DNA from: Methanorbis furvi
GTDB lineage: Archaea > Halobacteriota > Methanomicrobia > Methanomicrobiales > Methanocorpusculaceae
Direction: 5' to 3'
Assembly (NCBI RefSeq): GCF_032714615.1
Contig: NZ_JAWDKA010000006.1
Location: 86,392-150,391, forward strand
Length of the DNA: 64,000 nt
A program made the position numbers and the translations under genes. This document shows positions 26,348 to 33,916 of this stretch, piece after piece. The first letter of the stretch is position 1. Each line of letters starts with the position of its first letter. The notes beneath the pieces are model-generated. The model made no database searches. It was not told where the DNA came from and saw nothing but the letters and a program-made list of their open reading frames with translations.

Positions 26348-26974
26348 TCAGTTCACATCCCACCGCTCATACGCAGCCAGCGAAACCCGCCATGACACCG
26401 GCAGCCCGACAAGACCGGCAACTGCGAGCGCAGCAGCAATCCAGCCAACCATCGGCTGGATCATCATATATGGTGCATACACTGCAAGATTCGGCAGTAT
26501 CGCAACAGCAATAATCGCAAAAACACCGATGTTCATCCGGTACCGGTAAAACACCGCAAGCGTCACATCAAACACCAGCAGCGCTCCCCCCATAATTCCT
26601 ATCCACCACACAAGCGGAGAAATCCCCAGCAGGTCTGCATGACCTGCCGGCAGAAAAATTTCGGCAAGGAGGGCGGACGCAAAACAAAGTGTGGCGACAG
26701 CCCCGAAACAGAGAAGACCGAACTGATACCTGGCAGCCACAATCTCCCGTCGCGTCCGCGGCAGAGCAAGAGCATACCGGTCAAAACGGCTGGTCGTATC
26801 CATAGTCATAGCATTAAGCGGCATCAAAATCGCAAAAAATGCCATAATCAGATACGAAACACATCCGATCCCAAGCGGCACCAGAAATCCTGCAATGATA
26901 ACCGATGCCCCTCCCAGAATAAGGAATGCCTTTCGCAGATACAACCAGTCCTTCAGGATCAGCCCGTTCATCAT
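26348..26974 (-). CDS. ABC-2 type exporter permease (second permease)
   Basis: 208 residues and about six transmembrane helices. It opens MMNGLILKDWLYLRKAFLIL and has the same loop as its neighbours: MTMDTTSRFDRYALALPRTRREIVAARY. GAGG lies 5 nt before the first ATG. Seven base pairs separate it from the preceding permease. Sequence similarity to the flanking permeases is clear only in the N-terminus and the TTxRxDxYAxxLPxTRxEIVxxxY loop. Confidence 0.82.
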   Translation of the reverse strand: MMNGLILKDWLYLRKAFLILGGASVIIAGFLVPLGIGCVSYLIMAFFAILMPLNAMTMDTTSRFDRYALALPRTRREIVAARYQFGLLCFGAVATLCFASALLAEIFLPAGHADLLGISPLVWWIGIMGGALLVFDVTLAVFYRYRMNIGVFAIIAVAILPNLAVYAPYMMIQPMVGWIAAALAVAGLVGLPVSWRVSLAAYERWDVN

Positions 26975-26981
26975 TTTCGCC

Positions 26982-27626
26982 TCAGAACTCTTTCTTCGTG
27001 TAAATTCCTGCCGAAATCCGGTACGATGCCCAGACCGCAGCAGCAGTTATCACAGCTGCCGCGACAATCAGCACCATGGGAGGCGGCATATTGATCTCAA
27101 TGCCTATCGAGTGCACCGCAGCCGACAGTCCGACAGCCAGCATAATCGGCACCAGAGCAATAATCAGAATGATGTACTGCATCTTTTCCGCACCGAGCTT
27201 GAACACCAGCGGCAGTACAGTACTGCCAAGCAAGAGCCCGCAGACCACAAACAAAGCGATCAGCGGGATTGGATCAATTACTGAAAGGAAGATACCTTTG
27301 CCTGGCATCAGGATGGTCATTATCAGGGAAATTGCGAGACAAATTACTCCTGCTCCAACAGTTGCCATCAGCATCAGGAGATACTTGCTTTTTACAATCT
27401 CCTTTCTCGTGAGCGGCAGGGTTATTGCGTACTTGTCCCATCGTGCGGTCGTATCGTAGTTGATCGCTGTAACCGGCAGCATAGCTCCGGACATCGCGAG
27501 AATGATGAACACCGGCAGCTCGTTTCCCATGGGAATGAATATGATGGAAAATACCAGTGTCATCAGTGCTAGATACTTCAGCGTGGAGTTGAGGTTCGTC
27601 AGGTCTTTGTAGAGCAGTCCGTTCAA
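26982..27626 (-). CDS. ABC-2 type exporter permease (first permease), TTG start
   Basis: 214 residues, starting at TTG (27626) to give MNGLLYKDLTNLNST, which aligns with the N-termini of both downstream paralogues. GGTGA lies 6 nt upstream of this TTG, within the end of the ATPase gene, and the stop of that gene overlaps it (TTGA). Six hydrophobic helices are visible, with the loop NYDTTARWDKYAITLPLTRKEIVKSKYL. Translational coupling to the ATPase is evident. Confidence 0.82.
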   Translation of the reverse strand: MNGLLYKDLTNLNSTLKYLALMTLVFSIIFIPMGNELPVFIILAMSGAMLPVTAINYDTTARWDKYAITLPLTRKEIVKSKYLLMLMATVGAGVICLAISLIMTILMPGKGIFLSVIDPIPLIALFVVCGLLLGSTVLPLVFKLGAEKMQYIILIIALVPIMLAVGLSAAVHSIGIEINMPPPMVLIVAAAVITAAAVWASYRISAGIYTKKEF

Positions 27627-28483
27627 ATCTCCTCACCTCGCGAGTAAAACAGCATGATCGACTCGGTCGTTACCGGATCAAGAATCATTTCAGGATGTGC
27701 TGCGACAAAACTCTCTCTGTTTTTGATCAGTATTTCGCAGCCGAACTGGTTTTTGCGGTATCTGATGATCATCTCTTTGCTGATTCTTGCAAGGTCGTCA
27801 CTGCTGCACTTCACAATACCCATGTCATCCATCAGTTCATCACGGCCTGCCGAGAAGACGATTTTGCCGTGATGAATAAACGTGAGATAGTCGGCAATCT
27901 TGTCAAGGTCGCTCGTGATGTGTGATGAGATCAGCACTGCATGGTTTTCGTTCTGAATAAATTCGAGAAATATGTCGAGAATTTCTTCGCGGACGACCGG
28001 ATCGAGACCGCTTGTTGCCTCGTCAAGGATCAATAGTTCAGGTTTGTGCGCCAAGGCTGCTGCAATGCTGAGCTTCATCTTCATGCCGCGGGAAAAGTCC
28101 TTGATCTTTTTGTTTTCCGGCAGTCCGAACTTTTTGAGATACGTTTGATATAGTTGGTCGTCCCAATTCTGATAGATGTTTCCAAGTATTTTGGAGATGT
28201 CAGCTGGAGTGAGATTGTCGTGGAAGCAGCATTCATCAAATACCACGCCAATTTTCTCCTTTATCTGTTTCTCCTGACTGTCAAGGTCCATCCCGAGAAT
28301 CTCAATGGTTCCCGCATCGCGGTGGATGAGGTTGAGGATTGCTTTGATTGTTGTTGATTTTCCTGCTCCGTTTTCTCCGATGAATCCCATGATGCTGCCT
28401 TTCGGCACAACAAAGGATACCTTGTCCAGAGTAAAGTCCTGATAGGCCTTGGTGAGACCTGTTACCTGTATTGCATACTCCAT
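27623..28483 (-). CDS. ABC transporter ATPase
   Basis: 286 residues. Walker A GENGAGKST is at 36-44, a variant signature FSRGMKMKL near 130, and Walker B LLILDEATSGLD near 150. The H-loop is SSHIT. The SRGM signature and the long C-terminal extension of about 70 residues fit the YtrB/BcrA-like exporters. It begins 3 bp after the GntR-type regulator stop and is coupled to the permease genes behind it. Confidence 0.92.
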   Translation of the reverse strand: MEYAIQVTGLTKAYQDFTLDKVSFVVPKGSIMGFIGENGAGKSTTIKAILNLIHRDAGTIEILGMDLDSQEKQIKEKIGVVFDECCFHDNLTPADISKILGNIYQNWDDQLYQTYLKKFGLPENKKIKDFSRGMKMKLSIAAALAHKPELLILDEATSGLDPVVREEILDIFLEFIQNENHAVLISSHITSDLDKIADYLTFIHHGKIVFSAGRDELMDDMGIVKCSSDDLARISKEMIIRYRKNQFGCEILIKNRESFVAAHPEMILDPVTTESIMLFYSRGEEI

Positions 28484-28486
28484 GTG

Positions 28487-28861
28487 TTACTCTCCATTGT
28501 AAAGCAGCTCGAGCATTTCTGTGAGCTCTTCGTAGGTGATACCGCTTTGAAGAGCGGTGTCGACTGCTTTCTGCAGATGTTCTTCGCAGAGTCGCATCTG
28601 CTCCTCTTTGATGATTTCAAGATTCGAGCCTGCGACAAAACTTCCTTTGCCGGTGACTGTTTCGATGAATCCGTCGCGTTCCAGATCAGTGTAGGCACGT
28701 TTGGTGGTGATGACACTGATGCGCAGTTCCTTTGCAAGAAGACGCATGCTGGGAAGAGCTGACCCTTCAGGCAGTTCTCCGCTGATGATCATGCGTTTGA
28801 TCTGCGAGGTGATCTGCTCGTAAATGGGTTTATCACTTGCATTGCTGATGATGATGTTCAC
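28487..28861 (-). CDS. GntR-family regulator, YtrA type
   Basis: 124 residues from a GTG at 28861. This start is chosen because GGAGGT lies 4 nt upstream, and because an upstream ATG at 28879 sits too near the promoter dyad to be in the transcript. The winged helix (KPIYEQITSQIKRMIISGEL, then LPSMRLLAKELRISVITTKRAYTDLERDGFIE) is typical GntR, and the short C-terminal helical tail without an effector domain defines the YtrA subfamily. Such regulators repress their own ABC operons. The matching operator dyad overlaps the TATA region at 28882-28902. Confidence 0.88.
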   Translation of the reverse strand: MNIIISNASDKPIYEQITSQIKRMIISGELPEGSALPSMRLLAKELRISVITTKRAYTDLERDGFIETVTGKGSFVAGSNLEIIKEEQMRLCEEHLQKAVDTALQSGITYEELTEMLELLYNGE

Positions 28862-28881
28862 GAGTACCTCCTGCGTCATAC

Positions 28882-28902
28882 TGTATATATCGTGTATATA
28901 CA
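28882..28902 (-). promoter_or_regulatory. GntR/YtrA operator overlapping the promoter
   Basis: Two perfect 8-bp half-sites, TGTATATA and TATATACA, are separated by 5 bp (TCGTG). The dyad is itself TATA-rich and lies about 20-40 bp upstream of the GTG start of the regulator gene. Bound repressor would therefore block TBP access. Confidence 0.72.
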
Positions 28903-28932
28903 TTAATACTTCGCTGCGGTTTTCGCTTTGGG

Positions 28933-29220
28933 ATGAAACGCGAAGAACGCGAATAGCGCGAATGAAAAAAATCACCAATGGCGATTTTTCAAAAAAAAAT
29001 TGTCAATGTTTTTTCCGTGTAATTCCGTGTGTTCCGTGGTTGCCCCAAATAAAACCAAGGACAGAGAATCCCTTTTTCTTATGCTATTTCATACCGAGTA
29101 AGTCCTATTCAGAAAAAATCGACTAAATCTTTTTGTGAGAGTACATAGACTCCTAAAAATCGCCATTGGAGATTTTTTCATTCGCGCTATTCGTGCTATT
29201 CGCGTTCTTCGCGTTTCATC
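28933..29220. repeat. Family B element with family A fragment inside
   Basis: The left end GAAACGCGAAGAACGCGAAT plus AATCACCAATGGCGATTTTT is mirrored at the right by AAAATCGCCATTGGAGATTT and ATTCGCGTTCTTCGCGTTTC. The interior carries a half family A copy (TTTTTCCGTGTAATTCCGTG, 29010-29030), the GAGTAAGTCCTATTCAG motif and the 35-bp repeat shared with 25338. It fills most of the 476-bp gap between the ABC operon promoter and aIF1A. No gene is apparent. Confidence 0.75.
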
Positions 29221-29297
29221 TACACCCCAAAACCAAGCCACTTTTCAAACATTCCGGACAAAGTAACCCTATCAGGCATGTTTATCATATCACAGGG

Positions 29298-29309
29298 CTA
29301 ATATATACC
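29298..29309 (+). promoter_or_regulatory. TATA box of aIF1A
   Basis: CTAATATATACC, with an in-frame TAA inside it. Transcription would begin near 29328-29332, so no upstream start codon in the aIF1A frame can be used. Confidence 0.6.
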
Positions 29310-29337
29310 ACAAACAGGGGTAGATATTCTGGGCTAT

Positions 29338-29646
29338 ATTGAAAATAAAAATCAGTCCGTCGCAGAAGACGGCAGCATCATCCGTGTAAGGCTTCCGAAC
29401 AAACGTTCAAAGGAACAGTTCGCTCAGGCTGAACTGATGCTTGGATCCAATCACATCCGTGTTCGCTGCTCTGACGGTGTAACGCGTCTCGGAAGAATCA
29501 AGGGAACCATCAAGAAACGTGTCTGGATCCGCGAGGGCGACATTCTGGTCGTCACTCCCTGGGACTTCCAGGACGACAAATGTGATATCGTCTACCGGTA
29601 CACTACCCCGCAGGTAGACTGGCTCCGTTCACACAAATATCTCTGA
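29338..29646 (+). CDS. eif1A: Translation initiation factor aIF1A, apparently non-ATG start
   Basis: The OB-fold initiation factor that helps mRNA scanning and start-site selection on the small subunit. Its body is clear: IIRVRLPNKRSKEQFAQAEL, GSNHIRVRCSDGVTRLGRI, KKRVWIREGDILVVTPWDFQ and IVYRYTTPQVDWLR. From the in-frame stop at 29299 to the first ATG at 29437 the frame has no ATG, GTG or TTG. Starting at 29437 would delete the first strand of the OB fold. Alignment with related factors puts the start near ATT at 29338 (IENKNQSVAEDG); CTG at 29329 is another option. Confidence in identity is high; the start is inferred. A sequence error is possible. Confidence 0.9.
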   Translation: MENKNQSVAEDGSIIRVRLPNKRSKEQFAQAELMLGSNHIRVRCSDGVTRLGRIKGTIKKRVWIREGDILVVTPWDFQDDKCDIVYRYTTPQVDWLRSHKYL

Positions 29647-29677
29647 ACAGATACATTCCATTTTTTTCCACAGCATC

Positions 29678-30124
29678 ATGGTACAGATTCCAGCATTTGA
29701 AGCCGTGGCACAAGCTCACGGTCACACCTGTCCCGGTATTGCCCTTGGCTACAAAATCGCCGTGGTCGTGGCAAAATGGGCAGGGGAGTATGACGACGTC
29801 AGAATTGTCTCTCACACCACCCGCTGTCCGCTTGACGCACTGAAGGTCACGTTTGACACCAAACATCATCCTGAACGCATCATCGTGGAAAATACCGGCA
29901 CCGTGAGCTTTGTGATCACGAGGCCCGACGGAAAAAAACTGTTCATCGACGAGGTCCCCGGGACTCATCTCACCACCGATGAACTGACTGATCTCAAAAA
30001 GAAGGTCGAGGCAGGAACTGCCGGCCCTGCTGACATGCAGCGCATGAACGAGATTAAGCACGAACTTTTTCTAATAATGCAGGCGATGGACGACACCGCG
30101 CTATTTTCTGTTCGCGAAGAGTAA
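29678..30124 (+). CDS. FmdE-family protein
   Basis: 148 residues. The motif HGHTCPGIALGYKIA near 14-28 is the FmdE signature (PF02663), with His and Cys as probable metal ligands, and SHTTRCPLDALKVTF supplies the second conserved Cys region. FmdE family members were named for co-purification with molybdenum formylmethanofuran dehydrogenase, but their precise role is not settled. The usual C-terminal zinc finger of longer FmdE proteins is absent. It follows aIF1A after 31 bp and is ended by a clear hairpin. Confidence 0.85.
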   Translation: MVQIPAFEAVAQAHGHTCPGIALGYKIAVVVAKWAGEYDDVRIVSHTTRCPLDALKVTFDTKHHPERIIVENTGTVSFVITRPDGKKLFIDEVPGTHLTTDELTDLKKKVEAGTAGPADMQRMNEIKHELFLIMQAMDDTALFSVREE

Positions 30125-30148
30125 TATCGGTCAAACGATATTCTTTTT
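30123..30148 (+). terminator. Hairpin-T terminator after the FmdE gene
   Basis: AATATCG and CGATATT form a 7-bp stem around GTCAAA and are followed by CTTTTT. It overlaps the stop codon region of the FmdE-like gene. Confidence 0.6.
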
Positions 30149-30180
30149 ACGTCTCAGCCCCCACGTGAAAGTGTATAACT

Positions 30181-31443
30181 ATGGAGGATATCACTTCAAC
30201 GGTCGAGTTCCAGATGAGTCTTCTGCTCTTCGTGGCACTTGGCGGGTATCTCCTGGCAACACGCATTCATCAGTCCGCAGTTATTGGTGAGATCATCGTT
30301 GGTCTGATTGTCGGCCCGAGCGTTCTGGGCCTGATTACCTACACCGACTTTGTCCAAAGTCTTGCAGGACTTGGTGCGATTATTCTTTTGTTTGTTGTTG
30401 GTTTTGAGTTCGAGCTTAGTGATATCACCAACTGGCGGTACGGGGTGATAGCCCTTGTGGGGGTTATTGTCCCCTGGATAGGAGGCTATGCGACATCCAT
30501 GTTCTTCGGCATGGACTTCTATACTGCGATATTTATCGGAACAGCCCTTACCGCGACAAGTATTGCGATCACTGCGAATGTTTTGCGGGAGATGGGCAAA
30601 CTGCACCAGCCGGTCGCAAAAGCGATCATTGGCGCTGCGGTCATCGACGATGTGCTGAGTCTGATCGTGTTGTCCATCTGTAAGGATCTCGGCGCTACCG
30701 GCGAACTGGTGCCGGTGGCCGTGGTGTTTACGGTGATCAAGTCCATCGGGTTTGTGGTGATTGCTGCCCTTGTCGGCATCAAAGTCATTCCACCGCTGAT
30801 CTCCCGGATGGACCGGACCAAACTTGCGAGACAGTTCCCTGAGTTTGTGTTCATCTTTGCGATGATGATCGCGTTCCTCTATGCGATGGCAGCGGAGTTT
30901 GTCGGTGTGTCTGCCATTGTCGGTGCGTTCCTTGCGGGTGTGTGCGTGAATCGGGTGAGTCTGAAGCACAGTCTTGACATCAAGCTGGGTGCCGAGTATC
31001 TCTACATCATCTTTGCGGCAATCTTCTTTGTATCGCTGGGTATCATTGTGGATCTGCAGTATCTGTTCGAGAAGCCCGAGATGATCTGGTTCATCATCGT
31101 GCTGATTGTTATTGCCATCATCACCAAAGTTGTCGGCTGCGGTTTACCTGCCAAGTTCCTTGGCATGAACACCCGCGACTCGCTGATTATTGGTTTTGGG
31201 ATGGTGCCGCGCGGCGAGGTTGCGATGATTGTTGGTCTGATTGCGCTGACGCATTTCCAGGAGATGGCAGCAGCTGCAACTGATCTTGTCCAGAGGGAGC
31301 TTCTGCTTCAGCAGGGCAACGAGGTGTTCATTGCTATCGTGCTAATGTCACTGGTGACAACTATTGTTGTGCCGCTCGTGTATCGGGGATGGCTGTTTAA
31401 ACCCAGAAAAATACCGGATGATGTGTGTGAGACGACGGATTAA
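30181..31443 (+). CDS. CPA2-type cation:proton antiporter
   Basis: 420 residues with about 12-13 hydrophobic helices and no cytosolic RCK domain. Diagnostic segments are AVIGEIIVGLIVGPSVLGLI, GTALTATSIAITANVLREMG and AAVIDDVLSLIVLSI; the adjacent aspartates of the last are the ion-binding pair of electrogenic CPA2 antiporters (NapA/Kef class). A late GFGMVPRGEVAMIVGLIAL matches the family. Likely Na+/H+ exchange at the cell membrane, useful for a Na+-dependent methanogen. It stands alone after a terminator and converges on the YgiQ gene. Confidence 0.9.
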   Translation: MEDITSTVEFQMSLLLFVALGGYLLATRIHQSAVIGEIIVGLIVGPSVLGLITYTDFVQSLAGLGAIILLFVVGFEFELSDITNWRYGVIALVGVIVPWIGGYATSMFFGMDFYTAIFIGTALTATSIAITANVLREMGKLHQPVAKAIIGAAVIDDVLSLIVLSICKDLGATGELVPVAVVFTVIKSIGFVVIAALVGIKVIPPLISRMDRTKLARQFPEFVFIFAMMIAFLYAMAAEFVGVSAIVGAFLAGVCVNRVSLKHSLDIKLGAEYLYIIFAAIFFVSLGIIVDLQYLFEKPEMIWFIIVLIVIAIITKVVGCGLPAKFLGMNTRDSLIIGFGMVPRGEVAMIVGLIALTHFQEMAAAATDLVQRELLLQQGNEVFIAIVLMSLVTTIVVPLVYRGWLFKPRKIPDDVCETTD

Positions 31444-31504
31444 AAAAATAAATGGGACGTACCGCTGTGATGAATATTTTTCAATCACCGCAGTGTGATG
31501 CCAT

Positions 31505-31550
31505 AAAAAAATTTAGTTTCTTTTTTAGAAAAAAGAAACTAAATTTTTTG
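31505..31550. terminator. Bidirectional hairpin terminator
   Basis: AAAAAATTTAGTTTCTTTTT and AAAAAGAAACTAAATTTTTT form a long stem with a TAG-containing loop. It lies between the convergent antiporter and YgiQ genes, about 60 bp from the former stop and 14 bp from the latter. Confidence 0.8.
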
Positions 31551-31563
31551 CGGCATTCCAAAA

Positions 31564-33390
31564 TTATTTTTTCAGCCTTCTCTTTACCTCAGACTTGGGA
31601 ACAAGATCACCGATCAGGTCCTTCCTTCCTGCTCTGGCAAGGCCGGAAACAACATAATCGTACTTGGATGGATCTTTCCAGTGCAGTATAGCACGCTGTA
31701 TCAGCTTTTCATTGCCGACCGGCACATGAACTTTACATCCTGTCAGAGGATTCAGACCGCTGTAGTACATCGCCGTTGAAAGAGTCATTGGAACCGGCGT
31801 AAAATCCTGCACCTGTTCGGTATAGAGATTTTTTTCGCGGAGATACAGGGCAAGTTCAATCATATCATTGATGGTACATCCGGGATGCGATGACATCATA
31901 TACGGCAGAAGATACATGCGTTTACCGGTTTTTTTCTCCAGTTTGTCCCGGACCTGTTCAAAGTGATTGATGAAGACATCGAACTTGAACTTGGTTGGTT
32001 TGTGCATCAGCTCCGTAACCTTGGAGGCGATGTGTTCGGGTGCAATCTTCATGTGACCTGAGATGTGATACCGCATGATCTCGGTAAGATATTTGTCGCC
32101 TTTGGGGTCAGGGGGTATGAGATCATACCGGATTCCGGAACTGATGAACACATGTTTTACGCCCGGCAGTTCCCGAAGATTTCGCAGAAGGGAGATATGG
32201 CTCTCTGCTCCACTTTCACGCTCTTTGCAGGAGGTACACTGTTTGTTGCGGCAGGGTCCTTCTTCTTCCCACTTTTGACAGATGGCCGCATACATATTCG
32301 CCGTAGGACCGCCGACATCCTGAATGGTTCCCCGGAACTCCGGCATTTTGATCATCCGTTTCGCTTCCCGGATCAGTGACTCCTCGCTTCTGGAGGTAAT
32401 TATTCTTCCCTGATGATGCGTGATTGCGCAGAACGAACAGTTGCCGAAGCATCCGCGATGGGTGACAAGGGAAAACTGAACCGGTTCAAGTGCGGGAATT
32501 TTCTCTTTGTAGATCGGGTGCTGTTTGCGGGTGAACGGCAGTTCATAGAGATGGTCCAGCTCTTCTGTTGTCATCGGCCGCATGGGGGTGTTTGCAACGA
32601 TGACGGTTTTCGGGTGCTGCTGGACAATCGGTTTTTTCGTCTCCTGATAGAAACTGGCAAATGATTTGCCGTAAATTTCCCGGTTGGTAACGTTTGGGTA
32701 TGCCGGAAGGATCACCGCATCCTCCATCGGATTTTTCCGGTACTCGCCAACACTCATCGTCCAGCAGGTTCCCGGGACATCCCTGATCTCTTTTACCGGA
32801 GTTCTCGCGCGCAGTTTATTTGCGATCTCGATCAGGGCAAGTTCTCCCATGCCGTAGACAAGAAGCGATGCCGGTGCGTCGGCAAGTATTCCCTGTCGTA
32901 CGCTGTCGCTCCAGTAGTCGTAATGGGCGAATCTGCGCATACTTGCTTCGATGCCGCCAATCACGATCGGCATCTGCGGGTACATCTTGTGGATTGCGTT
33001 GGTGTAGACGATTGTTGTCCGCTCGGGCCTGTTCAGTTTTCCGCCCGGTGAGTAGGAGTCCTGTGATCTTTTCTTGAGAGCAGGGGTGTATGCGTTGACC
33101 ATTGGGTCAACCGCTCCGGGTACGACGGCGAAGAAAAGTTTTGGTCTGCCGAGTTTGGTGAAGTGTTTATAGTCTCTATCCCTCCACTCAGGCTGGGTGA
33201 TGATACCTACGGTGAATCCTGCGTCCCAGAGTGCACGCCCGAGGAGTGCGGCGGCGAAGGAGGGGTGATCTACGTAGGCGTCGCCTGAGATCAGGATTAC
33301 ATCCGGACGGTCAATGCCGCAGTTTTTGAGCTCTGCCGGTGTCATTGGTAAAAATTCCGGTTGCGGCAGATGTTTTTCGACTGTGACCAT
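31564..33390 (-). CDS. YgiQ-family radical SAM protein
   Basis: 608 residues. The radical SAM cysteines are in RGCFGNCSFCAITHHQG near 314-321. The N-terminal segment FLPMTPAELKNCGID, then DVILISGDAYVDHPSF, is the cobalamin-domain-like start typical of YgiQ (UPF0313), and the C-terminal VQDFTPVPMTLSTAMYYSG matches the family as well. The function of YgiQ is not known. Further cysteines (CRNKQCTSCKE, near 390) may hold a second cluster. No operon partner is seen; the upstream region has a TATTTTTTCTATATTGG promoter. Confidence 0.88.
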   Translation of the reverse strand: MVTVEKHLPQPEFLPMTPAELKNCGIDRPDVILISGDAYVDHPSFAAALLGRALWDAGFTVGIITQPEWRDRDYKHFTKLGRPKLFFAVVPGAVDPMVNAYTPALKKRSQDSYSPGGKLNRPERTTIVYTNAIHKMYPQMPIVIGGIEASMRRFAHYDYWSDSVRQGILADAPASLLVYGMGELALIEIANKLRARTPVKEIRDVPGTCWTMSVGEYRKNPMEDAVILPAYPNVTNREIYGKSFASFYQETKKPIVQQHPKTVIVANTPMRPMTTEELDHLYELPFTRKQHPIYKEKIPALEPVQFSLVTHRGCFGNCSFCAITHHQGRIITSRSEESLIREAKRMIKMPEFRGTIQDVGGPTANMYAAICQKWEEEGPCRNKQCTSCKERESGAESHISLLRNLRELPGVKHVFISSGIRYDLIPPDPKGDKYLTEIMRYHISGHMKIAPEHIASKVTELMHKPTKFKFDVFINHFEQVRDKLEKKTGKRMYLLPYMMSSHPGCTINDMIELALYLREKNLYTEQVQDFTPVPMTLSTAMYYSGLNPLTGCKVHVPVGNEKLIQRAILHWKDPSKYDYVVSGLARAGRKDLIGDLVPKSEVKRRLKK

Positions 33391-33452
33391 ATATTTTTTC
33401 TATATTGGTCTGCGTGAGTGATAAGTATCTCGGATAATGTCCATTATGGGAA

Positions 33453-33478
33453 ACTATATATCACATTATGTAAAACAT
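33453..33478 (+). promoter_or_regulatory. TATA box and ATTATGTAAAA motif of a possible RNA gene
   Basis: ACTATATATCAC is followed by ATTATGTAAAACATAC. The ATTATGTAAAA-N-AT-N-CATAC pattern recurs at 33852-33872 upstream of the DUF2178/XRE operon. Transcription would begin near 33485. Confidence 0.45.
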
Positions 33479-33485
33479 ACTATAC

Positions 33486-33550
33486 ACTGAAGAAACAGGA
33501 TGAGCCGGAAAACATGTTCCCCGCATGCGGGTTGTCTCTGTTTCTCCAGG
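33486..33550 (+). ncRNA. Candidate small structured RNA
   Basis: AGAAACAG at 33491-33498 pairs perfectly with CTGTTTCT at 33538-33545. Inside, CCCG/CGGG forms a hairpin around CATG, with AAC/GTT able to extend it. A TATA box lies at the right distance upstream. It is in a 526-bp gap without a convincing gene. It may be an independent small RNA or the 5' part of a long leader for the DUF2178 operon. I recognise no known RNA family. Confidence 0.4.
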
Positions 33551-33841
33551 AATAGATAGATGAAAATTCCTCCTCTATACAAGCACCAACAGCAAGAAAT
33601 CTGACCACACACCAAGGTTCAGGTAAGAATCAGTCATACACACCCATACACCACACACATAAAATAGACGAGCGGTTCACTGCCGACACACCCCATGAGG
33701 CGGCAGAATCCTTCGTCTGCCTCTTTTCGATTGGTGTTTTCCAATTTTCCGTGGACGGAGTAGTGAAGCAGGTATTTGTCTTGCGACGACATGGAATAAC
33801 AAATGCAAAGCCGGTCATGAGAAAAATAATAATACCCGTGT
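33551..33841. other. Gene-free stretch
   Basis: Apart from a 14-codon frame at 33560 (MKIPPLYKHQQQEI) with weak AGGAA before it, nothing coding is convincing. The sequence contains ACACACC/ACACACAT runs at 33607-33660 and a TTGGTGTTTTCCAATTTTCC region. A leftward 94-codon frame here begins inside the next gene's promoter and looks spurious. Confidence 0.4.
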
Positions 33842-33872
33842 ATACAATTGTATTATGTAAAAGATTGCATAC
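33842..33872 (+). promoter_or_regulatory. Perfect palindrome in the DUF2178/XRE promoter
   Basis: ATACAATTGTAT is a 12-bp perfect palindrome, followed by ATTATGTAAAAGATTGCATAC, similar to the motif at 33463. It is about 64 bp upstream of the ATG at 33917 and fits an operator for the XRE-type regulator encoded in this operon. Confidence 0.5.
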
Positions 33873-33916
33873 ATGACCGCTCTCTTCGACGGAATCTCTA
33901 TCTGAGTTGAACAATT

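Noticed and set aside
28879..28978. Longer starts for the GntR regulator
   Set aside because: They lie at or upstream of the predicted transcript start and extend into family B repeat.
29437..29646. aIF1A starting at its first ATG
   Set aside because: It would remove the first conserved strand (IIRVRLPNKR), which is clearly encoded upstream in the same frame.
33630..33914. 94-codon leftward frame
   Set aside because: Begins within the promoter of the DUF2178 gene, has no family resemblance and no ribosome-binding site.
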